Below, in pieces: positions 21,042 to 29,773 of a DNA stretch of 55,020 nt. The DNA comes from Rhodococcus sp. (in: high G+C Gram-positive bacteria) (GTDB lineage: Bacteria > Actinomycetota > Actinomycetes > Mycobacteriales > Mycobacteriaceae). A program made the position numbers and the translations under genes. The notes beneath the pieces are model-generated. The model worked only from the letters and a program-made list of their open reading frames with translations, ran no database searches and was not told the origin of the DNA. Every line of letters begins with the position of its first letter. The stretch's first letter is position 1. The stretch is from positions 1-55,020 of the forward strand of contig SEEV01000003.1 in assembly GCA_004211695.1 (NCBI GenBank), read 5' to 3'.

Positions 21042-22499
21042 ATGGCATCCACCACCGAGGACTCCCGAGCGGAGACGCCCGAAACAGGGTCGACCGAGAC
21101 AGGGTCGACCGCCGACCTGGCCGGCCGTGTGGAATCGCACGGCATCGACGTCATCCCCGACAGCGAACGGCACGGTCGTGCCCGGGAACTGTTCGCAGTC
21201 TGGGCCGCGCCCAACGTCAGTTACCTCGCCCTCGTGGTCGGCGGCGCCCTCATCCTGATGGGCCTGACACTGTGGCAGGCCCTGGCCGTGATCGTCGTCG
21301 GCAATCTGTTCTCCGTCCTCACCGGCATCGTCGCCGTGAGCGGCCCGGCGTCGGGAACTCCCAGCGAGGTGATCACGCGGGCGATCTTCGGCATCCGGGG
21401 CAACCGGGTGAACATCCTCGTGACCAGTTGGTTCATCAGCGTCTGCTATCTGGCACTGAACTGGGCAGCAGCCTCCTACACGGCGTTCAGCCTCGTCGAA
21501 CGGATCGGCATCGAGGCCACCACCCCGATCAAGATCGGACTGATCCTGGCGGTCGCCGCGATCACCCTGGTCATCAGCGTGTACGGGCACGCCACCATCG
21601 TGCGGCTCTACCAACCGCTGGCACTGACCCTGACCCTGGTGTTCGTGGTGGTGGCCGGATACGTTCTGGCCGAGGCGGACTGGGGCTATCGACCCGAATC
21701 TGCGTTGTACGGGATCGATCTGTGGGCGACGGTGCTCGCCGGACTCACGATCGTGGCCTCCGCCCCACTCTCCTACACCAACAGCGCGGACTTCTCCCGC
21801 TACCTGCCGCGCACCACGTCACCCGTGTCGGTCGCGGCGTGGACGGCACTCGGCGCCTTCGTTCCCAGCGTGCTGTTCACCGGACTCGGCGCACTCGCCG
21901 GAACCGCCCTCGACATGACCGATCCGCAGGCCGCGCTCGAGACGATCGTGCCGCCGTGGTTCACCCCGATCTTCCTGATCGCCGTCATCTTCGGCACCAT
22001 CGCGAACAATGCCATGACCGCCTACAGTTCCGGTCTGGCCCTGCAGTCGGTCGGGCTTCGTCTGCGCCGCTCGCGCAGCGTCCTCCTCGACGGCTCGATC
22101 GGCGTCGCCCTCACGCTGTATGCGCTGCTCGTCTCCAACTTCCTCGACACCGTCAACAACATGATGCAGCTCGTCGTCACCGTGATGGGCCCCGTGATGG
22201 CCGTCTACGTCGCCGACGTCCTGTGGCGACGCAACCGCTACGACGGACCCGGGCTCAGCGACGAGTCCTGCAACAGCCCGTACTGGTACACGCGCGGGAT
22301 CAACTGGGCAGGAACGATCGCCGTGTTCGCGGGAATCGCCGCGGCCGGCCAATGCGTTGCCGCCGAGATCTACACCGGCGTGATCGCCCGCGCCGTCGGC
22401 GTGGACCTGTCACTGCCCGTCGGTCTCCTCGTCAGCGCCGGCCTCTACGTCGCGCTGATGCAGACGCGCCGCACCCGCATACCGCTCGTATCCCACTGA
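21042..22499 (+). CDS. NCS1-family permease (nucleobase/hydantoin type)
   Basis: A 485-aa membrane transporter with about 12 helices, beginning at ATG 21042 after ccggaggattt, a clear ribosome binding site. NCS1 features include the N-terminal RARELFAVWAAPNVSY block, GTPSEVITRAIFGIRGNRV, and TNSADFSRYLP after the middle helices. Known members carry cytosine, purines, allantoin or hydantoins with a cation. A 15-bp near-perfect tandem repeat (21081-21110) gives ETGSTETGST in the cytoplasmic N-terminal tail. The gene is followed 35 bp later by a C45-type hydrolase, so the pair probably imports and then cleaves one class of compound. The substrate is unknown. Confidence 0.88.
   Translation: MASTTEDSRAETPETGSTETGSTADLAGRVESHGIDVIPDSERHGRARELFAVWAAPNVSYLALVVGGALILMGLTLWQALAVIVVGNLFSVLTGIVAVSGPASGTPSEVITRAIFGIRGNRVNILVTSWFISVCYLALNWAAASYTAFSLVERIGIEATTPIKIGLILAVAAITLVISVYGHATIVRLYQPLALTLTLVFVVVAGYVLAEADWGYRPESALYGIDLWATVLAGLTIVASAPLSYTNSADFSRYLPRTTSPVSVAAWTALGAFVPSVLFTGLGALAGTALDMTDPQAALETIVPPWFTPIFLIAVIFGTIANNAMTAYSSGLALQSVGLRLRRSRSVLLDGSIGVALTLYALLVSNFLDTVNNMMQLVVTVMGPVMAVYVADVLWRRNRYDGPGLSDESCNSPYWYTRGINWAGTIAVFAGIAAAGQCVAAEIYTGVIARAVGVDLSLPVGLLVSAGLYVALMQTRRTRIPLVSH
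21081..21110 (+). repeat. 15-bp tandem duplication in the permease N-terminus
   Basis: GAAACAGGGTCGACC is followed directly by GAGACAGGGTCGACC, differing at one base. It encodes the doubled ETGST peptide in the cytoplasmic tail and is in frame. Confidence 0.7.
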
Positions 22500-22534
22500 C
22501 ATACACCGTAATTCGAATCATCCGTGAGGACATC

Positions 22535-23644
22535 ATGACCGAAACACACCCCGCCCGCGCGCACGTCCGCGTCGACGACACCCGCCCCCGCGAACGCGGC
22601 ATCGCCCGAGGCGAGCAGTTGCGCGACGACCTGCCCGCGTCCCTCGACCTCTATCTCCGCCTGTTCGACACGGTGGGGGTGACTGAGCATCGCGTCCGGG
22701 ACGGTGCGCGCCGTCTTGCGGACGTGGTGGGTGCGTGGGGTCCCCGGTACGTCGAGGAGATCGAGGGCGTTGCGGCGGGCGCCGGGCTCGAGGCCTGGCA
22801 GGTGATGGCGCTGAACGGCAGGACCGAGATCCTGGCGCAGGCGAACCGTGCCCGGCCCGGCGAGTGTTCCACCCTCGTGCACGCAGGAGCCGGACACGCG
22901 GACAGCCCGTTCGGTGTCCAAACCTGGGACTGGCACGAGGAACTGGACCCGTACTGGCACACCCACGAAGTAACCGGAACGCGGCACTCGTACGTGGGGC
23001 TGACCGAGCACGGCATCCTCGGCAAGATCGGGATGAACAGCGCGGGCCTCGGGATCTTCTTCAACATCCTCGGCCACCGCGACGACGCACCGGCTGGCGT
23101 TCCCGTCCACCTGCTGGCGGCGGCGGTCCTCGGTGAAGCCGGCTCCGTCGACGAGGCACTCGACCTTCTGCGCTCGGCACCCATCGCGACGTCGGGTGCG
23201 CTGACCCTGCTCGACGCGAAGTCCGTCGTGTGCGCGGAAGTGAGCCCCGTCGGGGTTGCGACGGTGCACCCGACCCAGGGATTCCTCGCCCACACCAACC
23301 ACTTTCTCGACCTGGCCAACGCCGAAGGCGAGAAGCGTGGCCTGTACGAGCCGGACTCGCAGGAGCGCTATGGGTTGATCGCCTCCCGTGTGCGCCGATA
23401 CGCCGAGCCGACCGAGGCCGATCACCTCGTCGAGTACCTGTACTCCGATCCGGGTCAGCCCCAGCTGTGCTGCGTCCCCGCCTCGGATGCGGTCTTCGGT
23501 CAGCGCTGGGCCACCCTGGCAACCGTTCTGCTGGAGCCGGGGCGCCGACGCGTCCGTGTGCTCGCCGGCACCCCGATCGATGCCCGCCGCCGACCGTGGA
23601 TCACCCTCGACGCCACGGAATCCGTGGACGTCGCAGGCGGGTAG
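22535..23644 (+). CDS. C45-family acyltransferase/hydrolase (penicillin N-acyltransferase-like)
   Basis: A 369-aa protein of the acyl-CoA:6-aminopenicillanate acyltransferase (peptidase C45) family. These Ntn hydrolases cut themselves to expose an N-terminal cysteine. Cys111 in RPGECSTL fits the self-cleavage site, with the conserved VEEIEGVAAGAGL and NGRTEIL upstream and QTWDWHEEL after it. Further family segments are KIGMNSAGLGIFFN and GFLAHTNHFL. Bacterial members hydrolyse amides or transfer acyl groups, but physiological substrates are mostly unknown. ATG 22535 follows gtgagga. It forms an operon with the permease, under the LacI operator. Confidence 0.85.
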   Translation: MTETHPARAHVRVDDTRPRERGIARGEQLRDDLPASLDLYLRLFDTVGVTEHRVRDGARRLADVVGAWGPRYVEEIEGVAAGAGLEAWQVMALNGRTEILAQANRARPGECSTLVHAGAGHADSPFGVQTWDWHEELDPYWHTHEVTGTRHSYVGLTEHGILGKIGMNSAGLGIFFNILGHRDDAPAGVPVHLLAAAVLGEAGSVDEALDLLRSAPIATSGALTLLDAKSVVCAEVSPVGVATVHPTQGFLAHTNHFLDLANAEGEKRGLYEPDSQERYGLIASRVRRYAEPTEADHLVEYLYSDPGQPQLCCVPASDAVFGQRWATLATVLLEPGRRRVRVLAGTPIDARRRPWITLDATESVDVAGG

Positions 23645-23659
23645 CCGAATCGGCTCGAG

Positions 23660-24427
23660 TCACCCCGCGAGCGGGGAACCCACCGTGAACTTCGCACCGA
23701 AGGGATCGGTGACGTCCGCGGTCCGCCCGTACGGCATGTCCGCCGGATCATCCGCGGTTCCCCCGTTCGCTCGGGCGGCGGCGACGGCCGCGTCGGTGTC
23801 GGCGACCTGGAACAGCGTGCCCCAGGACGACGACGGCGCGGCCGGGTCGCCGATGATGCCACCGATCTCGTGCCCGTCCGGTCTGCGGAGGAACGTGAAG
23901 TCCAGGCCGGGCAGATCACTGTTCCCGTCCAGCGTGAAGTCGAACACCGCAGCGTAGAAATCGCGAGCCGGGCCGGGATTCGCCGTCACCAAGTCGTTGC
24001 GCAGCAACGTGTTCGGCTCGTTCACGAGCTCGCACCCGACGTGCGCCTGGCCCTGCCACAGGCCGAACTGGGCCCCGGACGGATCACGGACCATCGCCAT
24101 CCGGCCCTGGTCGGCAATGTCCATCGGCTCCATCAGCAGCGTGCCGCCCGCGTCCGTGGATCGGGTGACGGTGGCGTCGACATCATCGGTGGCCAGGTAG
24201 ACGTTCCACCAGAAGTCGGTGGCGTTCTCGTCGGGATTCGGCATCAGCGCGGCGACCTTCTTGCCGCCGAGCAGACACATCGTGTATCGCCCGTACTCCT
24301 CCGGGCCCACGTCGAACTCCCACCCGAACACCGACCCGTAGAAGGCCATCGCGCGATCGAGGTCCGGGATGCCCAAGTCGATCCAGGTGGGGGTTCCGAG
24401 AGGTTGGTTCGTCGTGACGGCGCTCAT
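23660..24427 (-). CDS. Double-VOC (glyoxalase-fold) protein, Cfp30B-like
   Basis: A 255-aa protein with two glyoxalase/VOC modules: residues 12-125 (PTWIDLGIPDLDRAMAFYGSVFGWEF, ending DPSGAQFGLWQ) and about 138-252 (LVTANPGPARDFYAAVFDFTLD, ending TDPFGAKFTVG). The layout resembles mycobacterial Cfp30B (hydroxylase-like) proteins. The metal-binding residues of true glyoxalases are only partly present, so the reaction is uncertain. It converges on the C45 gene with a 15-bp gap and is a single gene. Confidence 0.82.
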   Translation of the reverse strand: MSAVTTNQPLGTPTWIDLGIPDLDRAMAFYGSVFGWEFDVGPEEYGRYTMCLLGGKKVAALMPNPDENATDFWWNVYLATDDVDATVTRSTDAGGTLLMEPMDIADQGRMAMVRDPSGAQFGLWQGQAHVGCELVNEPNTLLRNDLVTANPGPARDFYAAVFDFTLDGNSDLPGLDFTFLRRPDGHEIGGIIGDPAAPSSSWGTLFQVADTDAAVAAARANGGTADDPADMPYGRTADVTDPFGAKFTVGSPLAG

Positions 24428-24548
24428 CGCTACTCCTCAGCTGTCGGGTACCCATCAGACGCTAGACCCCGGTACCGACATTCGGACCGACAATCGCGCC
24501 GTCTGCGATTCCTCTCCCGACAGACCGATACCCCGTCGTGCCCGATGG

Positions 24549-25313
24549 CTACCCCACCACGGGCACCCGCGTGCCCAGACTTGTTGCGGCGCGACGCACT
24601 TCGGGGATGAGGTGCTCGATCTGCGTGTCGGTGAGGGCGTCGGCGGGTCCGGTGACACCGAGTACCGCAACGAGGGTGCCGTCGACGGCCCGGACGGGGG
24701 CGGTGACGGAGGCGATGCCGAAGAGGCGTTCGCTGACCGAGACCGCGTAGCCGTCGCTGCGAATCTTCTCGAGTTGGGCGAGCAGGTCGGCTTTCGAAGT
24801 CGATGCCCCACCGGCGAGGGTGATGTCTCCGGCGGGGGCGAGGATTGCATCGATCTCCTCGGCATCCATTTCGGCGAGAATCGTCTTACCCGCACCGCCG
24901 AGGTAGAGGGGCAGCCGTTCACCGACCGGAAGGATGTAGTTGAGGGGATTGTCGCTTTCCACCCGGGCGATCAGGACTCGGGACGTTTCGACCCGCACGT
25001 ACATCGACGCGGTGAAGCCGGTGCTCGCGGCGAGTTGTTGCAGGGTGGGCTGGGCGAGCACGCTCAGTGGGTTGGTGACCATGAACGCGTGCGCGACCGC
25101 GAGTGCCGCAGGGCCGGCGGTGTAGGTGTCGCCGATCCGGGCGGCGTATCCCCGTTCGAGGAGGACGCCGAGGATCCGTTGCACGGTCGCGACGTGGAGA
25201 CCGGAGTGGCGCGCGACCTCGCTGAGCCGCAGCGGTTGCTTGGCGTCCTGCAGGACACCGAGCACGTCGAACGCCCGGTCCAGGGATCGCATGTTGCTGG
25301 TCGGCGTCGCCAC
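24549..25313 (-). CDS. IclR-family regulator
   Basis: A 254-aa IclR protein. Start GTG 25313 is preferred because gaggagga lies just upstream; an in-frame ATG at 25355 would add 14 residues. The winged helix is RSLDRAFDVLGVLQD..LRLSEVARHSGLHVATVQRILGVLLERGY. The effector domain contains PLYLGGAGKTILAEM and GIASVTAPVRAVDGTLVAVLGV. It is the last gene on this strand after the cyclase and transporter genes, so it probably controls that operon. The ligand is unknown. Confidence 0.88.
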   Translation of the reverse strand: MATPTSNMRSLDRAFDVLGVLQDAKQPLRLSEVARHSGLHVATVQRILGVLLERGYAARIGDTYTAGPAALAVAHAFMVTNPLSVLAQPTLQQLAASTGFTASMYVRVETSRVLIARVESDNPLNYILPVGERLPLYLGGAGKTILAEMDAEEIDAILAPAGDITLAGGASTSKADLLAQLEKIRSDGYAVSVSERLFGIASVTAPVRAVDGTLVAVLGVTGPADALTDTQIEHLIPEVRRAATSLGTRVPVVG

Positions 25314-25347
25314 CCGTCCTCCTCGAATCGACCTACTTTCGATCGAA

Positions 25348-25366
25348 CTTATCATCCTGCGATAAG
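25348..25366. promoter_or_regulatory. Small inverted repeat between cyclase and IclR genes
   Basis: CTTATC (25348-25353) and GATAAG (25361-25366) are a perfect 6-bp inverted repeat with a 7-bp centre. It sits just after the cyclase stop and 35 bp before the preferred IclR start. It may be an IclR-type site; no T-tract supports a terminator. Confidence 0.3.
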
Positions 25367-25370
25367 GGCG

Positions 25371-26366
25371 TCAGCGGACGGCGGTGGCATTGCAGGGTGA
25401 GCCGACCCCGCCGACGAAGTTCAGGGGTTTGACGGTGACCAGGGCGTCCCAGGTGTGGGCGCGGCGGCTGTCCTCGGCGAGTGCGGTGAGGTTCCAGAGC
25501 TCGCCGAGTGGGACGCCGAGTTTGCCGATCAACTCCTGGTGCATCATGCCCGCGTCCTCGGGCGCGGATTCGGCGAACGGACTGCCCGGCAGGACGGGCA
25601 GTACTTCGACGGCGAAGGTGTCGGTGGCGAAGAGCGCGATCTTGTTGTCCCACAGCCACTGCGGTAGCTCACTGCTCTGCGCGAACCCGGTGGAACGCCG
25701 GCCCGCCCGCACCTCGTCGCGTTCCTCGTCGGAGGCACAGAGGTACCACTGCGCCCACCCGGTGTGCACGAGGACCAGGTCGCCCTCGCGAATCTCGCAG
25801 CCCTGCCGGGTCAGCGCGGCGTCGAGATCGGCGGCGTCGAGGGCCGGACCACGGGCGTGGTCGAGTGGATGTCCGCGCTCGGCGTGGAGCCCTTCGAGGT
25901 CGAGAAGCAGCCCGCGACCGACGATCGGGTTCTGCGACCAGGCCTGGATGCCGAGCGACGGGGTTCCCTCCGCGATCTGATCGTCCGGGACGCCGCCGTA
26001 GAAGCCGTGCCCCGACACACGCCGGTGCCGCAAACCATCGAGGTGGCTGCTGGCCTGCAGGTAGAAGCCGTCCAGCAGGTCGTCGCGGGATTCGGCGTGC
26101 GCCGAGACGATGGTGTGCGTCGGCGCGGTGCGCGAGCGGGACATCGGCGGGTCGAATGCGCCGAGGGGGTAGTCGAGGGCGAACACCGCCCCGCGCTCGA
26201 CCAGGCCTGCGGCGTCGCGCACCTGCTGCGGGCCGGCGAAGTTCGCCGTCCCCCGGTCGGGGTTCTCGAAGATTCCCCAACTCGATCCGGCCGGGGCGCC
26301 GTCTGTGCGGGCACGCAGGTCCGCGTAGGTGGAGTCGGTACCGATCGCGCTCATCGGACCGATCAC
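25371..26366 (-). CDS. Cyclase-family metal hydrolase
   Basis: A 331-aa protein of the cyclase/kynurenine-formamidase fold (PF04199). The metal site normally reads HxGTHxDxPxH; here it is ASSHLDGLRHRR, with LVHTGW later as a second family block. Start GTG 26366 overlaps the preceding stop (GTGA, 26363-26366); ATG 26354 is the alternative. Known members hydrolyse N-formylkynurenine, isatin or related cyclic amides and lactones. Its partners, a TRAP-like permease and a dehydrogenase/RraA fusion, suggest breakdown of an imported organic acid or lactone. Confidence 0.82.
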   Translation of the reverse strand: MIGPMSAIGTDSTYADLRARTDGAPAGSSWGIFENPDRGTANFAGPQQVRDAAGLVERGAVFALDYPLGAFDPPMSRSRTAPTHTIVSAHAESRDDLLDGFYLQASSHLDGLRHRRVSGHGFYGGVPDDQIAEGTPSLGIQAWSQNPIVGRGLLLDLEGLHAERGHPLDHARGPALDAADLDAALTRQGCEIREGDLVLVHTGWAQWYLCASDEERDEVRAGRRSTGFAQSSELPQWLWDNKIALFATDTFAVEVLPVLPGSPFAESAPEDAGMMHQELIGKLGVPLGELWNLTALAEDSRRAHTWDALVTVKPLNFVGGVGSPCNATAVR

Positions 26367-26638
26367 GCGACGTGCTCGGCGGTGCGGGCGAGAGAGTCCT
26401 CGTTTCCGAGGGCGTCCTCCTCTCCGCCGTGGTGGAAATACGACAGTACGAAGGCGAGCAGTCCGGCGATGCCCGCGGCGCCGTAGGCGTAGGGGGCGAG
26501 CAGTTCCTCGACGTGGGTGACGACGTGGCCGTCACCGAGGATCAGGCCGACACTCTGGCCGAGCACGATCGCCAGTCCGCCGAGCAGGAACGCGACGACG
26601 CTGATGCGGAAGAGGGTGGAGAAGCTTTTCTGGAACAT
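26363..26638 (-). CDS. Small two-helix membrane protein, possible minimal TRAP small subunit
   Basis: A 91-aa protein with two hydrophobic segments, about residues 11-33 (ISVVAFLLGGLAIVLGQSVGLIL) and 47-67 (PYAYGAAGIAGLLAFVLSYF), and a hydrophilic acidic C-terminus. It lies between the TRAP-type large permease and the cyclase gene, 19 bp after the permease stop. A DctQ small subunit usually has about 160 aa and four helices, so this would be half of one. It may be a reduced partner of the large permease. The assignment is by position, not by motif. Confidence 0.65.
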   Translation of the reverse strand: MFQKSFSTLFRISVVAFLLGGLAIVLGQSVGLILGDGHVVTHVEELLAPYAYGAAGIAGLLAFVLSYFHHGGEEDALGNEDSLARTAEHVA

Positions 26639-26657
26639 GACGTGTCCTGTCGCAGGG

Positions 26658-27995
26658 TTAGACGGGGAGGAGGCCGAGGGCGATCAACACTCCGATGCCG
26701 AGGATCGGAACGCAGTAGTACTTCAGGAGCGGCATGAAGATCTTCGACGGGTCGATCCGGGCGATTCCGGAGGCGACGTAGATCGGGGCGCCCGAGGGTG
26801 GGGAGGCACCTTCGGTGGAGGCGAAGACCAGCACGGCGGCCGCGGCCACGGGGGCGGCGATACCGGTGCCGACCAGGGCGGCGACGGCGACGGGGCCGAC
26901 CGAGGCCATAGTGGCCGAGGCGGTCAGCGGGATCGCGATGACGACGATGATGATGCCGACGAGGATGGCCATCAACCAGGACGGTGCGCTGAGGCTTTCC
27001 AGCATGGAGGTCAACTGCTGCGGCAGTTTCAGCTTGGCCAGCACCGCCGAGGCGGAGAACGCGGCAACGATGGTGATGCCGATGACGCCGAATTGGGGTG
27101 CGGCGTCGCCGAGGACCTTCCACCAGCCCGTGGTGGTCTTGGGCAAGTGCCGGCGGCCGAGGAAGAGCACCAGCAGAATCATCAGGACCGGAATCCAGGT
27201 GATCAGGCTCAGGGCACTCGCCATCACCAGGTCGGTGTAGTGCGCGATGGGTGCGGCGATCGGTCCGCGGGTGAGCAGCAGCGGGATCAGGATCGGAACG
27301 AACAGCAACAGTGAGGTCCAGCCGACGCGCAGGCTCCGTTTGACCGGGATGCGGTCTTCCGGAGCGATCGGCTGCAGGCCGTTCTTGCGGACCAGGTAGT
27401 AGCTCAGCACCAGCCGGTATCCGAGGCACCACAGGCCGGCGATCGCGAGCGGAACGATGATGTCGTCGGCGGCCATCATGCCGGTGACGGTGCTCGACCC
27501 GACAAGGATGAACATGGTCGCACTGAACGGAAACGTCACGCCCATGCCCGCGCAGCCGGCGACGACGGTGGCGGACAGTTCACCGCTCACCCCGGAGCGC
27601 TTCATCCACGGCACCGTGACCGAGCCGACCGCGGCTGTGACCGAGGCACCGACGTGCGCGATGGCCCCGAACATGCCGCCGGCGACGGTGGAGGTGTAGA
27701 TCGGTCCGCCGCGCAGGCGTCCGAGGAACGAGTTGAGGATGTCGATGAGCCGGTCCAGCACCGGGGTTTTCGCGAGGATGAAGCTCATGAAGATGAACGC
27801 CAGCCCGGCGAACGTCACTTCCTCCTGCATCGAGTCGACGAAGCCGTCCCACATGTATTTCGGGGCGTCGCGGCCGGCGAACGCTCCGACGACGACGAAT
27901 CCGACGATCATCGCCTCGCCGATGTTGCGTTTGAGGACCGCGTTCCAGAAGACGATGGACGCGATGAACGCCAGCAGCGCCCAGATGGCGATCAT
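26658..27995 (-). CDS. TRAP-type large permease subunit (DctM-like)
   Basis: A 445-aa membrane protein with about 12 helices. Blocks matching DctM-type permeases are GGMFGAIAHVGASVTAAVGSV, AGCAGMGVTFPFSATMFILVG and the C-terminal EGASPPSGAPIYVASGIARI. These proteins import organic acids with sodium or protons using an extracytoplasmic binding protein. No binding-protein gene is present in this operon or elsewhere in the window. ATG 27995 overlaps the stop of the dehydrogenase-RraA gene (ATGA). The solute is unknown; nearby enzymes point to a hydroxy- or keto-acid or a lactone. Confidence 0.8.
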   Translation of the reverse strand: MIAIWALLAFIASIVFWNAVLKRNIGEAMIVGFVVVGAFAGRDAPKYMWDGFVDSMQEEVTFAGLAFIFMSFILAKTPVLDRLIDILNSFLGRLRGGPIYTSTVAGGMFGAIAHVGASVTAAVGSVTVPWMKRSGVSGELSATVVAGCAGMGVTFPFSATMFILVGSSTVTGMMAADDIIVPLAIAGLWCLGYRLVLSYYLVRKNGLQPIAPEDRIPVKRSLRVGWTSLLLFVPILIPLLLTRGPIAAPIAHYTDLVMASALSLITWIPVLMILLVLFLGRRHLPKTTTGWWKVLGDAAPQFGVIGITIVAAFSASAVLAKLKLPQQLTSMLESLSAPSWLMAILVGIIIVVIAIPLTASATMASVGPVAVAALVGTGIAAPVAAAAVLVFASTEGASPPSGAPIYVASGIARIDPSKIFMPLLKYYCVPILGIGVLIALGLLPV

Positions 27996-29353
27996 GATGC
28001 GACCTTGCGTGCGGCGATGATCGCGGCGCGGCGCTGCGCCTCGTCGGCTTCGACGGCACGGCCGCCGGCGAGGCTGCCGAACGCCTCGGCGGCCGGAACG
28101 ATGATCACGCCGTCGTCGTCGGCGACGACCAGGTCACCGGGGGCGCAGACCACGCCGCCGATTGCGACCGGAACGTCGATCTTGCCGGGGCCGTCCTTGT
28201 ACGGGCCGGACGGGTTCACCGCGCGCGCCCAGACCCCGAATCCGATTTCCTTCAGGACGTCGATGTCGCGGGCAGCGCCGTCGATCACCATGCCCACGCA
28301 GCCGCGGGAGCGGGCACGCTCGGCGATCAGCTCACCCATCAGCGCGCGGTTCTGGTCGCCCTGTCCGTTGATGACGATCACCTCACCTGGCTGCACCTTC
28401 GCCAGCGCCTCGTGCAGCGCCTTGTTGTCGCCGGCGCGTGTCCACACCGTACGGGCCCGGCCGACGATCCGTGCACCCTTCCACATCGCACGGATACCCG
28501 AATCGACCATGCCCATGCGCTGGCGCGCGTCCCCGATGTTGGCCACCGGCAGTCCGGCGTAGGCCTCGCTCAGCTCGTCGGTGGCGCGTCCGTTCGCGTC
28601 CGCCAAGGCGGCGTGCAGCTGCGCGGTCGCGGATGCGAGGACCGGTCGGACCCTGAGGGTGTCGAGCAACTCGACGGACGCGGCCGCCTCCACCGAACGA
28701 CGACCGGCGTGCTTGCGGGTCCCGTCGCGCAACCGGTCCAGGGAGGCGAAGCTGCCGGACAGCTCGGCGGCGATCTGCCGGCGCACCCACTGCTCGGCGT
28801 CGGCGGCGATTCCGGCGTCGACGGATTCGACGATCAGGGCTCCGAGCCCCTTCATGAAGGTGCTACGCAACAGTTTCCGGTTCGACGCATCTCCGGGGCC
28901 GCCGGCGATGTCCTCGACCGTGGCGCCGAGCGCCTCGAAATGAGTGGCCGCGGCTGCCGATCCGTCACCGCTGATCACCAGGGCTGTCCGCACCCCGTTG
29001 GCGGGGACGGATCCGACCACCGCGACGTCGGCGAACGAGGCGCCGGCCGCGGTGACCACGTCCGCGACCTGGGCCTTGATCTCCGCCGAGGCGGCGTTCA
29101 TGTCGGCGTAGCAGGCACCGGCGAACAGGTGCGGGGCCGCATCCGAAGCAGCCCGTAGTGCGACCTTCGCGCTGGTCAGGCTCAGCACCAGGTCCGCACC
29201 GCGGACGGCGTCCGCGACGTCGTCGAAGCGCAGTACTCCCGCGGGGGTGGCGTTGTCGGCCGGGTCGAACCCGGTCACCTCCCAGCCCTTCGCGAGGAAT
29301 CCCGACGAGTACAGACTTCCGGCTTCACCCAAGCCGAGAACGGCAACCTTCAT
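27992..29353 (-). CDS. Dehydrogenase-RraA fusion protein
   Basis: A 453-aa fusion. Residues 1-250 are an NAD(P)-dependent beta-hydroxyacid-dehydrogenase-like unit: VLGLGEAGSLYSSGF is the Rossmann loop, YADMNAASAEIK is next, then NRKLLRSTFMKGLGALIVE and a DUF1932-like helical part. Residues 262-453 are a full RraA/HMG-aldolase-type domain with QGDQNRALMGELIA, GCVGMVIDGAARD (Arg362, Asp363) and PSGPYKDGPGK. Enzymes of the second type cleave 4-hydroxy-2-oxo acids or decarboxylate oxaloacetate. The fusion implies that oxidation and C-C cleavage or decarboxylation follow one another on a hydroxy-acid. It is the first gene of the operon, start ATG 29353. Confidence 0.85.
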   Translation of the reverse strand: MKVAVLGLGEAGSLYSSGFLAKGWEVTGFDPADNATPAGVLRFDDVADAVRGADLVLSLTSAKVALRAASDAAPHLFAGACYADMNAASAEIKAQVADVVTAAGASFADVAVVGSVPANGVRTALVISGDGSAAAATHFEALGATVEDIAGGPGDASNRKLLRSTFMKGLGALIVESVDAGIAADAEQWVRRQIAAELSGSFASLDRLRDGTRKHAGRRSVEAAASVELLDTLRVRPVLASATAQLHAALADANGRATDELSEAYAGLPVANIGDARQRMGMVDSGIRAMWKGARIVGRARTVWTRAGDNKALHEALAKVQPGEVIVINGQGDQNRALMGELIAERARSRGCVGMVIDGAARDIDVLKEIGFGVWARAVNPSGPYKDGPGKIDVPVAIGGVVCAPGDLVVADDDGVIIVPAAEAFGSLAGGRAVEADEAQRRAAIIAARKVAS

Positions 29354-29368
29354 GATTTCCTCTCATAC

Positions 29369-29387
29369 AGTGATAACCTCTATCACT
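29369..29387. promoter_or_regulatory. Candidate operator upstream of the dehydrogenase-RraA operon
   Basis: AGTGATA (29369-29375) and TATCACT (29381-29387) form a perfect 7-bp inverted repeat with a 5-bp centre, starting 16 bp upstream of the ATG at 29353. An outer TACAG/CTGTA pair surrounds it. The likely binder is the IclR protein of this operon, but that is inference. Confidence 0.55.
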
Positions 29388-29773
29388 TGATGCTGTAATG
29401 GTGGTCACAGGAAGGCGAGGTTGTCAAGCGTGCTTTCGGCAGCGGGCGGTCGAATACCGCCCACAGCCGGGGTGCGGGTGCCGTCCGGTAACCGCACGCA
29501 CCCACACGACAGAAATGTCGCCTGCATCGACGTAACCGGTTGTGATGCAACATCTTTGTGGGCGATCTACCGCCGGGAGTCGAGGGGGCCTGGGGGTTCT
29601 GCCAATACCCGGAACAACCGGACCTGCCGCGCCCGCGCGAGTGCGGCTTTCATGGGACCTGCCACACGACGACGAACCCTTGGGAGCCTGCTGCTACGGC
29701 GGTCTCGCGCGGCCTCGGCGCCGGGCTTCTACTGCACGCGAATGAGCTTCTTGGAATCGAAAGGACACCTGTC
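29388..29773. other. Intergenic region without a recognisable gene
   Basis: About 390 bp between divergent genes. Open frames here lack known motifs. It must hold the promoter of the carboxymuconolactone-decarboxylase-like gene, whose exact boxes I cannot place. Confidence 0.4.

Noticed and set aside
25348-25366. Intrinsic terminator between the cyclase and IclR genes
   Set aside because: The stem is only 6 bp and AT-rich with no T-tract; a regulatory site is more likely.
26658-27995. CitM/GntP-type secondary carrier instead of a TRAP permease
   Set aside because: The C-terminal PPSGAPIYVASGIARI block and the small membrane partner fit DctM better, although the missing binding protein leaves some doubt.
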